From Nitrospira sp. SB0662_bin_26 (lineage in GTDB: Bacteria; Nitrospirota; Nitrospiria; Nitrospirales; UBA8639), in assembly GCA_009840285.1 (NCBI GenBank), contig VXOF01000089.1, positions 1 to 59,775 of the forward strand: 59,775 nt of DNA. The letters run 5' to 3'. The position numbers and the translations under genes were made by a program. Below the pieces are notes generated by a model. The model was given only the letters and a program-made list of their open reading frames with translations. It was not told where the DNA came from and searched no databases. Positions 49,613 to 56,040 of this stretch are shown here, in pieces; the stretch's first letter is position 1, and every line of letters begins with the position of its first letter.

Positions 49613-49710
49613 GGGCTTCGGGTGCTACCGAAGCCCTTTTCTTTTATCCCGCCACATGCTGTTTTGTTGTTCTCCGTTCAATCCACTCATTCAAAGATCG
49701 CCCCGAATAG
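49297..49710 (+). CDS. Doubtful Ash-like ORF next to AlpA
   Basis: 137 aa if real, from ATG 49297. SHPPMPSQGSHLPM, FTAPGFFPRFSGRSRKARATGF and SNERHMVQPHGEIRVDGKEEIPHTWTC recall the Ash family found beside AlpA-like regulators in phage P4-type satellites (memory, not searched). The 3' part runs through a hairpin terminator and across the AlpA gene on the other strand, which argues that at least the C-terminal end is not coding. The codon pattern is not convincing. Confidence 0.3.
   Translation: MRGSHPPMPSQGSHLPMTVYLNRVVGRVKFTAPGFFPRFSGRSRKARATGFPLLPICRSASNERHMVQPHGEIRVDGKEEIPHTWTCVYWCPLVHCQPMMRRTQKGASGATEALFFYPATCCFVVLRSIHSFKDRPE
49613..49645. terminator. Hairpin terminator after the AlpA-like gene
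   Basis: GGGCTTCGG (49613-49621), loop GTGCTA, CCGAAGCCC (49628-49636), then TTTTCTTTT on the plus strand. It directly follows the AlpA stop on the minus strand, so it can serve both directions. Confidence 0.8.
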
Positions 49711-49841
49711 CCGATCCGCTTACCGAGCCGAACAAAGTCAGGCCCTTCGCCAGTCGTTCGCCACTTTGCCAACGTCGAAGGCCGGCCGATTTCGTGTAAG
49801 GCTGGATCGCCTACGCGATATATCTTTTGTTCGTTGAACAC
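49644..49841 (-). CDS. AlpA-like transcriptional regulator/excisionase
   Basis: 65 aa, GTG start with AAGGGGG upstream. A winged HTH of the AlpA/Xis type: IYRVGDPALHEIGRPSTLAKWRTTGEGPDFVRLGKRIGYSGRSLNEWIERR. Family role: activation of integrase/excision and, in PICIs, of island genes. It lies between the integrase and the structural operon, transcribed in the same direction as the integrase. Confidence 0.8.
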   Translation of the reverse strand: MFNEQKIYRVGDPALHEIGRPSTLAKWRTTGEGPDFVRLGKRIGYSGRSLNEWIERRTTKQHVAG

Positions 49842-49874
49842 GTCGCACCCCCTTGTTTGATAGCGTATTATTGC

Positions 49875-49903
49875 GACGTATCACGGCTCAAAAACCGTGT
49901 CAA
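49875..49903 (-). promoter_or_regulatory. AlpA promoter with inverted repeats
   Basis: Minus strand TTGACA (49903-49898), 17 bases, TACGTC (49880-49875). Inverted pairs ACGTCGC/GCGACGT (49840-49846, 49873-49879) and CACGG/CCGTG (49882-49886, 49895-49899) may be operator sites. Confidence 0.5.
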
Positions 49904-49960
49904 TTCATGTTTCTACGCTGGTGCACCATACAGGATTGCATGAACGGGGAAAGGATGAAG

Positions 49961-50011
49961 GCAAAGAAAAAGGGCATGGATACAGGCGATTCACCGCCTC
50001 ACCATGCCCTT
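49961..50011 (-). terminator. Rho-independent terminator of the integrase gene
   Basis: On the minus strand AAGGGCATGG...CCATGCCCTT (50011-50002 with 49979-49970), with an inner GGCG/CGCC stem, followed by TTTCTTTG. It lies 20 bases after the integrase stop. Confidence 0.8.
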
Positions 50012-50030
50012 GTGTGTTCAAGAAATCAGC

Positions 50031-51212
50031 TTAAACTTTTTTTTCGAGTAACCCCGCAATCAGCGCCGCGCCCTGTTCCGCCGTGTCACTCAAGGCGTCA
50101 CTCGCTTGTTGGACGTAGCGGTTCGACATGGCAAGTGTTTTGTGCCCCAGGGTATCACGCAAGAGAAAAGCACTCACCCCACGCGCCGCCAGATGGGTTG
50201 CAAACGACCGCCGCAAATCGTGAAGGCGTACATCCTCAAGCCCCGCCGCGTGACAGGCTTGCTCAAACACTTTTCGCGTTGACTTGTACGTGACGGCACA
50301 GGCCCCGCGCCGCGTGTAGTGTGAAGGAAAGACCCACTCCGAATCGTTGACCCGTGGCAAGTCTTCGAGAATCGCCTTGACCGGCCCGGCCAAAATGAGG
50401 GTGCGCTTTCCTGTTTTCGTAACCGGCAACACGGCCCTTGAGGTTTCAAGGTTCACGTTCGACCAATGCAGACTTAACGCTTCGCTGATCCGCAAACCCG
50501 TCAAGGCCGCAACCACGATTGCCCGCACTTCAAACAAGTGTTGCCCTTCGAGATTCAGTAAGGCCGCGTTGAGCCGTTGCATTTCACTCTCACCTAAGAC
50601 GCGATCCCGCGCCGTTTCTCTTGCCCGCATGATACCCTTGACCGGGTTGGAATGTTGCGGACGCAGTTCCCACGTTTCGGCAAGGTTCATCAATCGAGAC
50701 AGGACGGCCAATGCCCTATTGCGTGACGTGGAAATGTGCATCATCCGTTTGGCCGTGCGTTCAATGTCAGCCCTGGCAATGTCTTTGACTTTCTTTTCTC
50801 CCAACCACGGCAACACATGACGCCGGATGATCTTTCGATATTCCATCAACGTGCGTTCCTTCATGCGGTCAAGTTTAATCAGGTTCGGGGCAAAGTCAGT
50901 TTCAAACCGCGCCCACAAGTCGGCAAACGTGGGAGCCTTCCGTTCCTCATGCCGCCGCGTTGCTATATCCTCTTGTCCGAGCCGCACCTTTGCCAGTTCC
51001 GTTGCCGCCCGTTTCCGCGCCGCGTGTAACGTCACGTCCCCGACCATTGCCAGCTTGACCAACTTGAGTTTGCCGTTGACCCGGTACATGATGACGAAAG
51101 ACTTCTTTCCCTTCGGGAACACCCGACACCCAAAGCCCTTGAGTTCTGAATCCCACAGGATGAACGGCTGATCCTTCGGCATGGCCCCCTGAATGTTTTT
51201 GTCTGTCAGCAT
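50031..51212 (-). CDS. int: Tyrosine-family site-specific integrase
   Basis: 393 aa. N-terminal arm-binding DUF4102-like part (WDSELKGFGCRVFPKGKKSFVIMYRVNGK), SAM-like core-binding domain (FADLWARFETDFAPN...), and the C-terminal catalytic domain with Arg in ALTGLRISEAL, the HDLRRSF box, LGHKTLAMSNRYV and Tyr nucleophile in NRYV. It integrates into the tRNA-Lys 3' end here (att repeats match exactly). It is transcribed inward from the attR side. Start ATG 51212 with AAAAGGGGG upstream. Confidence 0.95.
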   Translation of the reverse strand: MLTDKNIQGAMPKDQPFILWDSELKGFGCRVFPKGKKSFVIMYRVNGKLKLVKLAMVGDVTLHAARKRAATELAKVRLGQEDIATRRHEERKAPTFADLWARFETDFAPNLIKLDRMKERTLMEYRKIIRRHVLPWLGEKKVKDIARADIERTAKRMMHISTSRNRALAVLSRLMNLAETWELRPQHSNPVKGIMRARETARDRVLGESEMQRLNAALLNLEGQHLFEVRAIVVAALTGLRISEALSLHWSNVNLETSRAVLPVTKTGKRTLILAGPVKAILEDLPRVNDSEWVFPSHYTRRGACAVTYKSTRKVFEQACHAAGLEDVRLHDLRRSFATHLAARGVSAFLLRDTLGHKTLAMSNRYVQQASDALSDTAEQGAALIAGLLEKKV

Positions 51213-51231
51213 GGCCGCCCCCTTTTTGTTG

Positions 51232-51253
51232 CTCGCTGAGCAGAATCAGCGAG
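51232..51253. repeat. Perfect palindrome upstream of the integrase
   Basis: CTCGCTGA-GCAGAA-TCAGCGAG (51232-51253), 20 bases before the integrase start and 14 bases from the arm-type repeats. It may be a regulator or recombination-factor site. Confidence 0.6.
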
Positions 51254-51266
51254 TCACGCGCCCCTG

Positions 51267-51287
51267 AAAAGATAACAAAAAGATAAC
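51267..51287 (+). promoter_or_regulatory. Phased integrase arm-type repeats, right end
   Basis: AAAAGATAAC at 51267-51276 and again at 51278-51287, 11 bp apart. Same core and spacing as the left end (40985-41005). Confidence 0.6.
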
Positions 51288-51383
51288 ATATCCCATGTTA
51301 TACCATGATCTACCGCTTTCTATCAAGCGTTATAAATCAATGATTTGAGAGGATTGTAGAGGGTAGGAAGGGAGGGGTAAAAA

Positions 51384-51431
51384 TGACTCTTAATCAGCGG
51401 GCCACAGGTTCGATCCCTGTACGACCCACCA
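51384..51431 (+). other. attR, right attachment repeat
   Basis: 48 bases identical to the 3' end of tRNA-Lys (40873-40920). It contains no acceptor 5' half, so it is not a functional tRNA. It marks the right end of the element. The 311 bases from 51213 to 51523 otherwise hold only the palindrome, the arm repeats and the hairpin at 51457. Confidence 0.92.
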
Positions 51432-51456
51432 ATTTTCTAACAGGCCTCTCTCAATA

Positions 51457-51492
51457 CACGGAAGCGGGCAGGAATTTCTGCCCGCTTCCGTG
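51457..51492. terminator. Hairpin following attR, original tRNA-Lys downstream hairpin
   Basis: CACGGAAGCGGGCAG (51457-51471), loop GAATTT, CTGCCCGCTTCCGTG (51478-51492): perfect 15-bp stem. No T tract. It originally followed tRNA-Lys before the element inserted, and now lies between attR and the convergent TPR gene. Confidence 0.65.
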
Positions 51493-51523
51493 TGCCGCTT
51501 TCCTGTCAAGGAAACGCCGGTCG

Positions 51524-51916
51524 TCACATGCCTTTCTTGAGCATTTTGACGTGGCCCAGCAGGATCTTCGAATTCTGAATGTCGGGATTGTCTTTCCCGA
51601 TGTCTTGAGCCATTTTAAACTCATTAGCCGCTTCCATGTGCTTGTCCGTCTTATCCAACGCGAGCGCAAGGTTATAGTGCGCTTCCGCCGATGCCGGGTC
51701 GGCCTCGACCGCTTTGATAAAATGACCGAGAGCCACGTCCCAATGTTCCTGGTTATAATGCTCGATGCCCTCATTGTTCGCGGCATGAGCTTTGGAGTCA
51801 GGCGACGTCATGAGCGCCGGTGGGCCGCCGGCAACGGCCGTTCCAATGCCGAAGCCCACCAGGGCGACAAATGCGACGAACGAAGTCAAAAGAATCAGTC
51901 TGAAGATGTGCTGCAT
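51524..51916 (-). CDS. Exported TPR protein
   Basis: 130 aa from ATG 51916 (MQHIFRLILLTSFVAFVALVGFGIGTAVAGG: signal peptide or anchor), preferred over the longer track start. Two TPR units: NNEGIEHYNQEHWDVALGHFIKAVEADPASAEAHYNLALALDKTDKHMEAANEFKMAQDI. Probably periplasmic, mediating protein contacts. First host gene after the integrated element; function unknown. Confidence 0.72.
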   Translation of the reverse strand: MQHIFRLILLTSFVAFVALVGFGIGTAVAGGPPALMTSPDSKAHAANNEGIEHYNQEHWDVALGHFIKAVEADPASAEAHYNLALALDKTDKHMEAANEFKMAQDIGKDNPDIQNSKILLGHVKMLKKGM

Positions 51917-52038
51917 CACGAAACCCCCTATGTGAAATGTGAATGAACGTGCATCATGGTCTAACACCGATTGGTGAACAATCGGTTACGAAAAGCATTC
52001 CGTTTCGAAACAAATTCAGTTTCCAGAATGCGTGAATC

Positions 52039-52623
52039 TTACCAATACATAAATCGGTACGGTCCGTAAAATCCGTACGGGCCCCAGTAGGGTCCGGCGT
52101 ACCAGTAAGGATAGCCGTAATAGGGGAAGCCGTAGCGCCCAAACCTGGGGGGAACTTGCATGGCTTCGGGCCACACTTTAATGAATTCGATGGTGACCGT
52201 CGGATACGTATAATTCATTTCATCAAGCAACTCGGTGGCTGCACCGGATATTTTCCCGACGATCGTGATTCGGGTGCCGTTCGGGACGGTAGCCGGATCC
52301 AAAAACTCCGTCTGAAACGCAAGGAAGCGCCCTTGGGATTTCGTGCGATCCATGGCCGGTTCGTGATTCCTGCCGGTCGGAAGCTGCAGCACGGTCAGAC
52401 GGGTGTGTTCCTTGAGGCGCGTAGCGTCCAGGACTTCGCCACCCAGGACAATGACCTTTCCCTGGTGAGTCGATGGCGATTCTTTGACCTGCGCAAACGA
52501 AAGCGTCGGGTCAACCTGCTTTTCGATATCCAACGGGATGATCGAGTGCCCGGCACAGGCCGACAGCAAGACGGTCGCCATCGAGACCATTCCAAACCGG
52601 GCTTTGGATAATATCCTCTGCAT
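52039..52623 (-). CDS. Slp-family outer-membrane lipoprotein
   Basis: 194 aa. Lipoprotein signal ending LLSACAGHSIIP (lipobox LSAC). The Slp domain: LSFAQVKESPSTHQGKVIVLGGEVLDATRLKEHTRLTVLQLPTGR...GRFLAFQTEFLDPATVPNGTRITIVGKISGAATELLDEMNYTYPTVTIEFIKVWP. The C-terminus is very Tyr/Gly/Pro-rich (YGFPYYGYPYWYAGPYWGPYGFYGPYRFMYW), unusual for the family and perhaps surface-exposed or sticky. In E. coli Slp is a starvation/acid-stress lipoprotein; the role here is unknown. Confidence 0.85.
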   Translation of the reverse strand: MQRILSKARFGMVSMATVLLSACAGHSIIPLDIEKQVDPTLSFAQVKESPSTHQGKVIVLGGEVLDATRLKEHTRLTVLQLPTGRNHEPAMDRTKSQGRFLAFQTEFLDPATVPNGTRITIVGKISGAATELLDEMNYTYPTVTIEFIKVWPEAMQVPPRFGRYGFPYYGYPYWYAGPYWGPYGFYGPYRFMYW

Positions 52624-52869
52624 GAGAATAGGTTCCTGAACAGAGTCCCTGACCTGTACTCTTCAGCCTACTCCCACTGTTGCGTTTTCTCAAGACTGCC
52701 CTACACAACAGTTGCGTTGCCGATTTGGTTGCGTCACTCAAACAGAGAGGACATTGTTACGTAAGAAGGAACGGAAGGCGCAATAAAGCCCCGTGCTTGC
52801 CTCAGAACGGCGGCCACACGGCTACTGAGACAACTGACAGGCCTGCGGCTGGTGTGGCAGATCCATGCT

Positions 52870-53283
52870 CTACGATGTAGCCTTGTCAGGCTTGGTCGCA
52901 ATGGCAAAGTCGAAAATGCCGGCTTCTCTCACGGCATCCATGACCTCGATCACCTGGCCATGCGAAACGGCTTCATCGGCGTTGATTACCACCGCGGGTT
53001 TTTCCCCATAATACAGGAGATCGTGCAGGCGCAGCTCGAGTTCCGAGACCGTGCAACGGTCTTTATTGAAGAAGAGATCGCCTTTTTCGGAGATCGTAAG
53101 CGTGACCTGTTCGGGAAGGTCATCCGACGCCGAACTCGCCTTCGGCAAGTTCACTTCCATGCCTTTCTGGAGAGTCATGGACAGGGTGGAGATCATGAAA
53201 AACACCAACAGAAAAAACATGGTGTCGATCATGGGAATAATCTCAATCCGGGCTTTTTTCTTGTCGCCAGCAGCTAGCTTCAT
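52870..53283 (-). CDS. exbD: ExbD-family protein
   Basis: 137 aa. Short basic cytoplasmic N-terminus, then ARIEIIPMIDTMFFLLVFFMISTLSM with the channel aspartate, and a periplasmic domain (VTLTISEKGDLFFNKDRCTVSELELRLHDLLYYGEKPAVVINADEAVSHGQVIEVMDAVREAGIFDFAIA). With ExbB it powers the adjacent TonB. Overlaps exbB by 4 bases. Confidence 0.9.
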   Translation of the reverse strand: MKLAAGDKKKARIEIIPMIDTMFFLLVFFMISTLSMTLQKGMEVNLPKASSASDDLPEQVTLTISEKGDLFFNKDRCTVSELELRLHDLLYYGEKPAVVINADEAVSHGQVIEVMDAVREAGIFDFAIATKPDKATS

Positions 53284-53909
53284 GAGGCCACCTGTACGGC
53301 AGCAGTGGCTTGCAGGGCTGCCTCATTGCGCGTGGCATAGTGCTCGATCTGTTCGGTTATGCCTTCCGCGCGAGCCACGAAGTAGTTGTAGGGGATGAGG
53401 GCCAGCACGGCAACGGTAATGCCGCCGGCCGTACAGATGAGCGCTTCGGCGACTCCGCCGGTCACGGCATGGGGGGAGCCCATACCCTCAATGGCCATGA
53501 TGCCGAAGGAATCAATCATCCCGATGATGGTGCCCAACAACCCCAACAACGGGGAGAGCGTAATGATGGTGTCCAACGAAGGAAAGCCTCGTTTCATGCG
53601 GCTCACCTCGACCAGGCCCGTTGCTTCCATGGCCTTCTCCGGAGCGACCGAGCGCGAGCGAATCCCCGATGCCAACACCCGAAGCACGGGATGCTGCGTT
53701 TCCTCGCTGACAGTGAGTGCGTCGTCGAATTTGCCCTGAGCGACCAACTCAATCATCTCATCGGCTTTCCCAGAGGAGGGCATCTGGTAAAAAAACCATG
53801 CTCGTTCAAGAATAATGGCCAAGGCCACCAGCGAACACAGGATGATGGGAAGCATGAGTAATCCACCGGCCATCAGGACTTTGATGAAAGCAAATGACAT
53901 GTCAATCAT
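53280..53909 (-). CDS. exbB: ExbB-family proton channel
   Basis: 209 aa. Helix 1 VLMAGGLLMLPIILCSLVALAIIL. The core LDTIITLSPLLGLLGTIIGMIDSFGIM and VTGGVAEALICTAGGITVAVLALIPYNYF are the helix 2/3 segments of MotA/TolQ/ExbB proteins. Second such protein in the window; placed with TonB, so it is the Ton rather than the Tol motor. Confidence 0.9.
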   Translation of the reverse strand: MIDMSFAFIKVLMAGGLLMLPIILCSLVALAIILERAWFFYQMPSSGKADEMIELVAQGKFDDALTVSEETQHPVLRVLASGIRSRSVAPEKAMEATGLVEVSRMKRGFPSLDTIITLSPLLGLLGTIIGMIDSFGIMAIEGMGSPHAVTGGVAEALICTAGGITVAVLALIPYNYFVARAEGITEQIEHYATRNEAALQATAAVQVAS

Positions 53910-53937
53910 GGCGTGTGATCCTTACGGTTAAATGGGG

Positions 53938-54837
53938 TTAGGCTTTGTCCAAAGAAAACTTGATGGGAATGACCACCTGGGTGCGAATGGGAATGTTGCC
54001 GTCCCGTGCAGGGCGAAAAGTCCACCGTCTGACCGCTTTGACCGCTGCGTCATCCAGAACTTTTCGCCCGCTGCTCCGTGACACGTCGACCTTACTGGCC
54101 CTGCCGTTCGTCTCAACGGTCACGCGAAGGAGTACCGTTCCTTCCCACCCGGACTTTTTGGCGATCCGTGGATAGATCGGATGAACGGAGCGCAACACCC
54201 CGACGCTGGTGGAGGTTTGAGCTTCGCCGCTGGCAGAGGCCTGCAGGGTTCTTCTTCCGCGGCCGGGAGTCGTTGGCGGTAAAGACGAGCGTACGATGTG
54301 CTGCCGGTTTGCGGCTCCTCGCAAGGCGGCGACGGTCGAAAACCCGGGGACGAACATCGATGGTGCCTCAACCTTGGTTGTCGTTTTCGTGGTGGTTTTG
54401 CGTGATGCGGTTTTAGTCAGGTTGCGTGCTTGTAAGGTGTCCGTGGCACGGTTATCCTGAAGGAGCCGTCGTTTCATAGGCTGAGGAGGCGGCTGTTGGG
54501 GTGGCGGCGTCTGGGCAACCTTGGGCATCTCCACCGGTTGAGCAATGTCGGGCGGTTGCGGCGTAGGCTGAATCTGTTTCCGTTGGACCGGCTGCGGTTG
54601 CATTCGTTGAGCCTGGCGCATGGCCGGGGCTTGGGGCTCGGGTTCTGGTGGAGGGGGAGGCGCCGGGACTTCAACAAAAGTGACCTTGACCGTCGGCGGG
54701 GGTTTTTCCACCTGGAGAGAAAAATGCACGAAACTCACGAACACGAAGAAGAGGACGTGCACCACAAGGGACCACGTCCCGAATCGCAGAAAGGACGAAT
54801 CCTGCCCGAATTCATTCATAGAGGCGACGTGGTTCAC
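53938..54837 (-). CDS. tonB: TonB energy transducer
   Basis: 299 aa; ATG 54819 (MNEFGQDSSF) is an alternative start. Membrane anchor TWSLVVHVLFFVFVSFVHFSL, then a proline-rich spacer (PAPPPPPEPEPQAP, PPQQPPPQPMKRR) and the C-terminal TonB domain (VHPIYPRIAKKSGWEGTVLLRVTVETNGRASKVDVSRSSGRKVLDDAAVKAVRRWTFRPARDGN). It spans the periplasm to contact the TonB box of receptors. ATG overlaps the stop of the TPR gene (4 bases). Confidence 0.92.
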   Translation of the reverse strand: MNHVASMNEFGQDSSFLRFGTWSLVVHVLFFVFVSFVHFSLQVEKPPPTVKVTFVEVPAPPPPPEPEPQAPAMRQAQRMQPQPVQRKQIQPTPQPPDIAQPVEMPKVAQTPPPQQPPPQPMKRRLLQDNRATDTLQARNLTKTASRKTTTKTTTKVEAPSMFVPGFSTVAALRGAANRQHIVRSSLPPTTPGRGRRTLQASASGEAQTSTSVGVLRSVHPIYPRIAKKSGWEGTVLLRVTVETNGRASKVDVSRSSGRKVLDDAAVKAVRRWTFRPARDGNIPIRTQVVIPIKFSLDKA

Positions 54838-55886
54838 TTCCCGACTTTTTTCAGCAGTTTCTTGACCCGGTCGTCCTGGCCGCCGAGCTCGATGTATTTA
54901 CGGTATTGTTCCAGAGCGCTATCCGTATCCTTGCGGTGAAATTCGTAGAAAACTCCCAGGTTGTAATAGCCTTCGACCAGATTCGGGTTTAACTTCAGGG
55001 CGGCCAGATAGGCCTGCTCGGCTTGGTCCAGCTTGTCGAGGTTCGCCAGGAGCACACCCAGGTTGAGTTGCGCTTCGGCGTGCTTCGGATTCAGGCGGAC
55101 GACCTCCTGGAAGTGGTTCACCGCTTGTTCAGGTTGATCCTGGGCTTGCATAAGATACCCCAAGGCGTAATGGGCATCCAGCAAGTCAGGTGAGATTTGC
55201 AAGGCCTTTTTGTATGCGTCGATCGCCTGCGTCTCTTTCTGGTCCTTTTCGGACAACTGGGCCAACAGGAGCCAGGCGTTGGCGTCCTGAGGGTCCAAGC
55301 TCGTCAACTTTTGCAGTTGTTTCGTCGCCTGGTCCGAGTCGCCCTGCAAATCATAGAGAGTCGCCAGGTTAAATCGGGCGGTGAGTTGTTTGGGATCATC
55401 CTTGAGCACGGCCTGGTAGGCGCTGATGGCCTGTTCGCGTTCACCCAGTTGGTCATAGGTAAACGCCAGGTTCAGTTGCGCATCGCCGAAGCGTGGATAA
55501 ATCTCCATGGCTTTCTTGAGCGCCGTTTTGGCTGCGTCCAGGTTTTTCTGATGCTGATAGACCAACCCGAGGTCAAAATAGGCCCTGGCGAAATTGGGGT
55601 GCAATTCAACGGCTTTTTTCAGGTGGGTGACGGCCTGGTCGGGTTGTTGCAGGCCCGAAAACGAGACGACCCCCAGGAGATGATGAGCGGCTGCAAAACG
55701 AGGAAATATTTCCAACGCTTGTTTCAACGATTCGGCTGCTTGCTGGAACTCGCCATTGTTGGATTGGAGAGCACCCTGGTTAAACAAGGCTTGGGCTTCA
55801 TCCGCCGCCAGGCTCGTGAGAGGAGTGAGCGCCAGCGCGAGGCCCATGATACCGATAGACATGATTCGCAAGAGTTGTCTGTTCAT
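54834..55886 (-). CDS. Exported TPR-repeat protein of the Ton operon
   Basis: 350 aa. Signal peptide MNRQLLRIMSIGIMGLALALTPLTSLAA, then ~9 tetratricopeptide repeats (FQQAAESLKQALEIFPRFAAAHHLLGVV..., AVELHPNFARAYFDLGLVYQHQKNLDAAKTALKKA..., ALKLNPNLVEGYYNLGVFYEFHRKDTDSALEQYRKYIELGG). A periplasmic scaffold. The 4-base overlap with tonB says it belongs to the same transport function; it could assist the receptor or TonB assembly. Confidence 0.85.
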   Translation of the reverse strand: MNRQLLRIMSIGIMGLALALTPLTSLAADEAQALFNQGALQSNNGEFQQAAESLKQALEIFPRFAAAHHLLGVVSFSGLQQPDQAVTHLKKAVELHPNFARAYFDLGLVYQHQKNLDAAKTALKKAMEIYPRFGDAQLNLAFTYDQLGEREQAISAYQAVLKDDPKQLTARFNLATLYDLQGDSDQATKQLQKLTSLDPQDANAWLLLAQLSEKDQKETQAIDAYKKALQISPDLLDAHYALGYLMQAQDQPEQAVNHFQEVVRLNPKHAEAQLNLGVLLANLDKLDQAEQAYLAALKLNPNLVEGYYNLGVFYEFHRKDTDSALEQYRKYIELGGQDDRVKKLLKKVGK

Positions 55887-55968
55887 AACGCCTCTATATG
55901 GTTTGTAAGGGGTTGGTAATGAAATCGGGATTCCCCACGTTCATATTTTAAAAGAAAAACAGCCCCTC

Positions 55969-56000
55969 CTGGCCCTCTCCCTCACAAGGGAGAGGGCCAG
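55969..56000. repeat. REP-like palindrome CCCTCTCCC/GGGAGAGGG
   Basis: CTGGCCCTCTCCCT-CACA-AGGGAGAGGGCCAG (55969-56000), perfect 14-bp stem, followed by GGTGAGGGGG. A repeat type common in many genomes (recall), here between the receptor and the TPR gene; it may attenuate the operon. Confidence 0.65.
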
Positions 56001-56040
56001 GGTGAGGGGGCAAGTAAGTAAATTTGAGGGTGGAAAGTGG

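Larger units (their letters stand above)
40873..51431. mobile_element. Integrated 10.5 kb element, cf-PICI-like (head genes, no tail genes)
   Basis: Bounded by perfect 48-bp repeats from tRNA-Lys. Contents, in minus-strand order from the right: integrase, AlpA-like regulator, exported protein, Cys/His protein, possible small terminase, large terminase, HNH nuclease, HK97 capsid, prohead protease, connector, closure protein, portal. On the plus strand are a gp10-like neck protein, two small unknown genes and a doubtful Ash-like ORF. No tail tube, tape measure, baseplate, fibre, holin/endolysin or replication gene can be recognised. This is the gene content described for capsid-forming phage-inducible chromosomal islands. 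A decayed prophage is the alternative, but the packaging genes are all open and tightly coupled. Confidence 0.75.

Noticed and set aside
51384-51431. Second tRNA-Lys-like sequence
   Set aside because: Only the 3' 48 bases are present; no 5' acceptor or D arm precedes it. It is the attR repeat.
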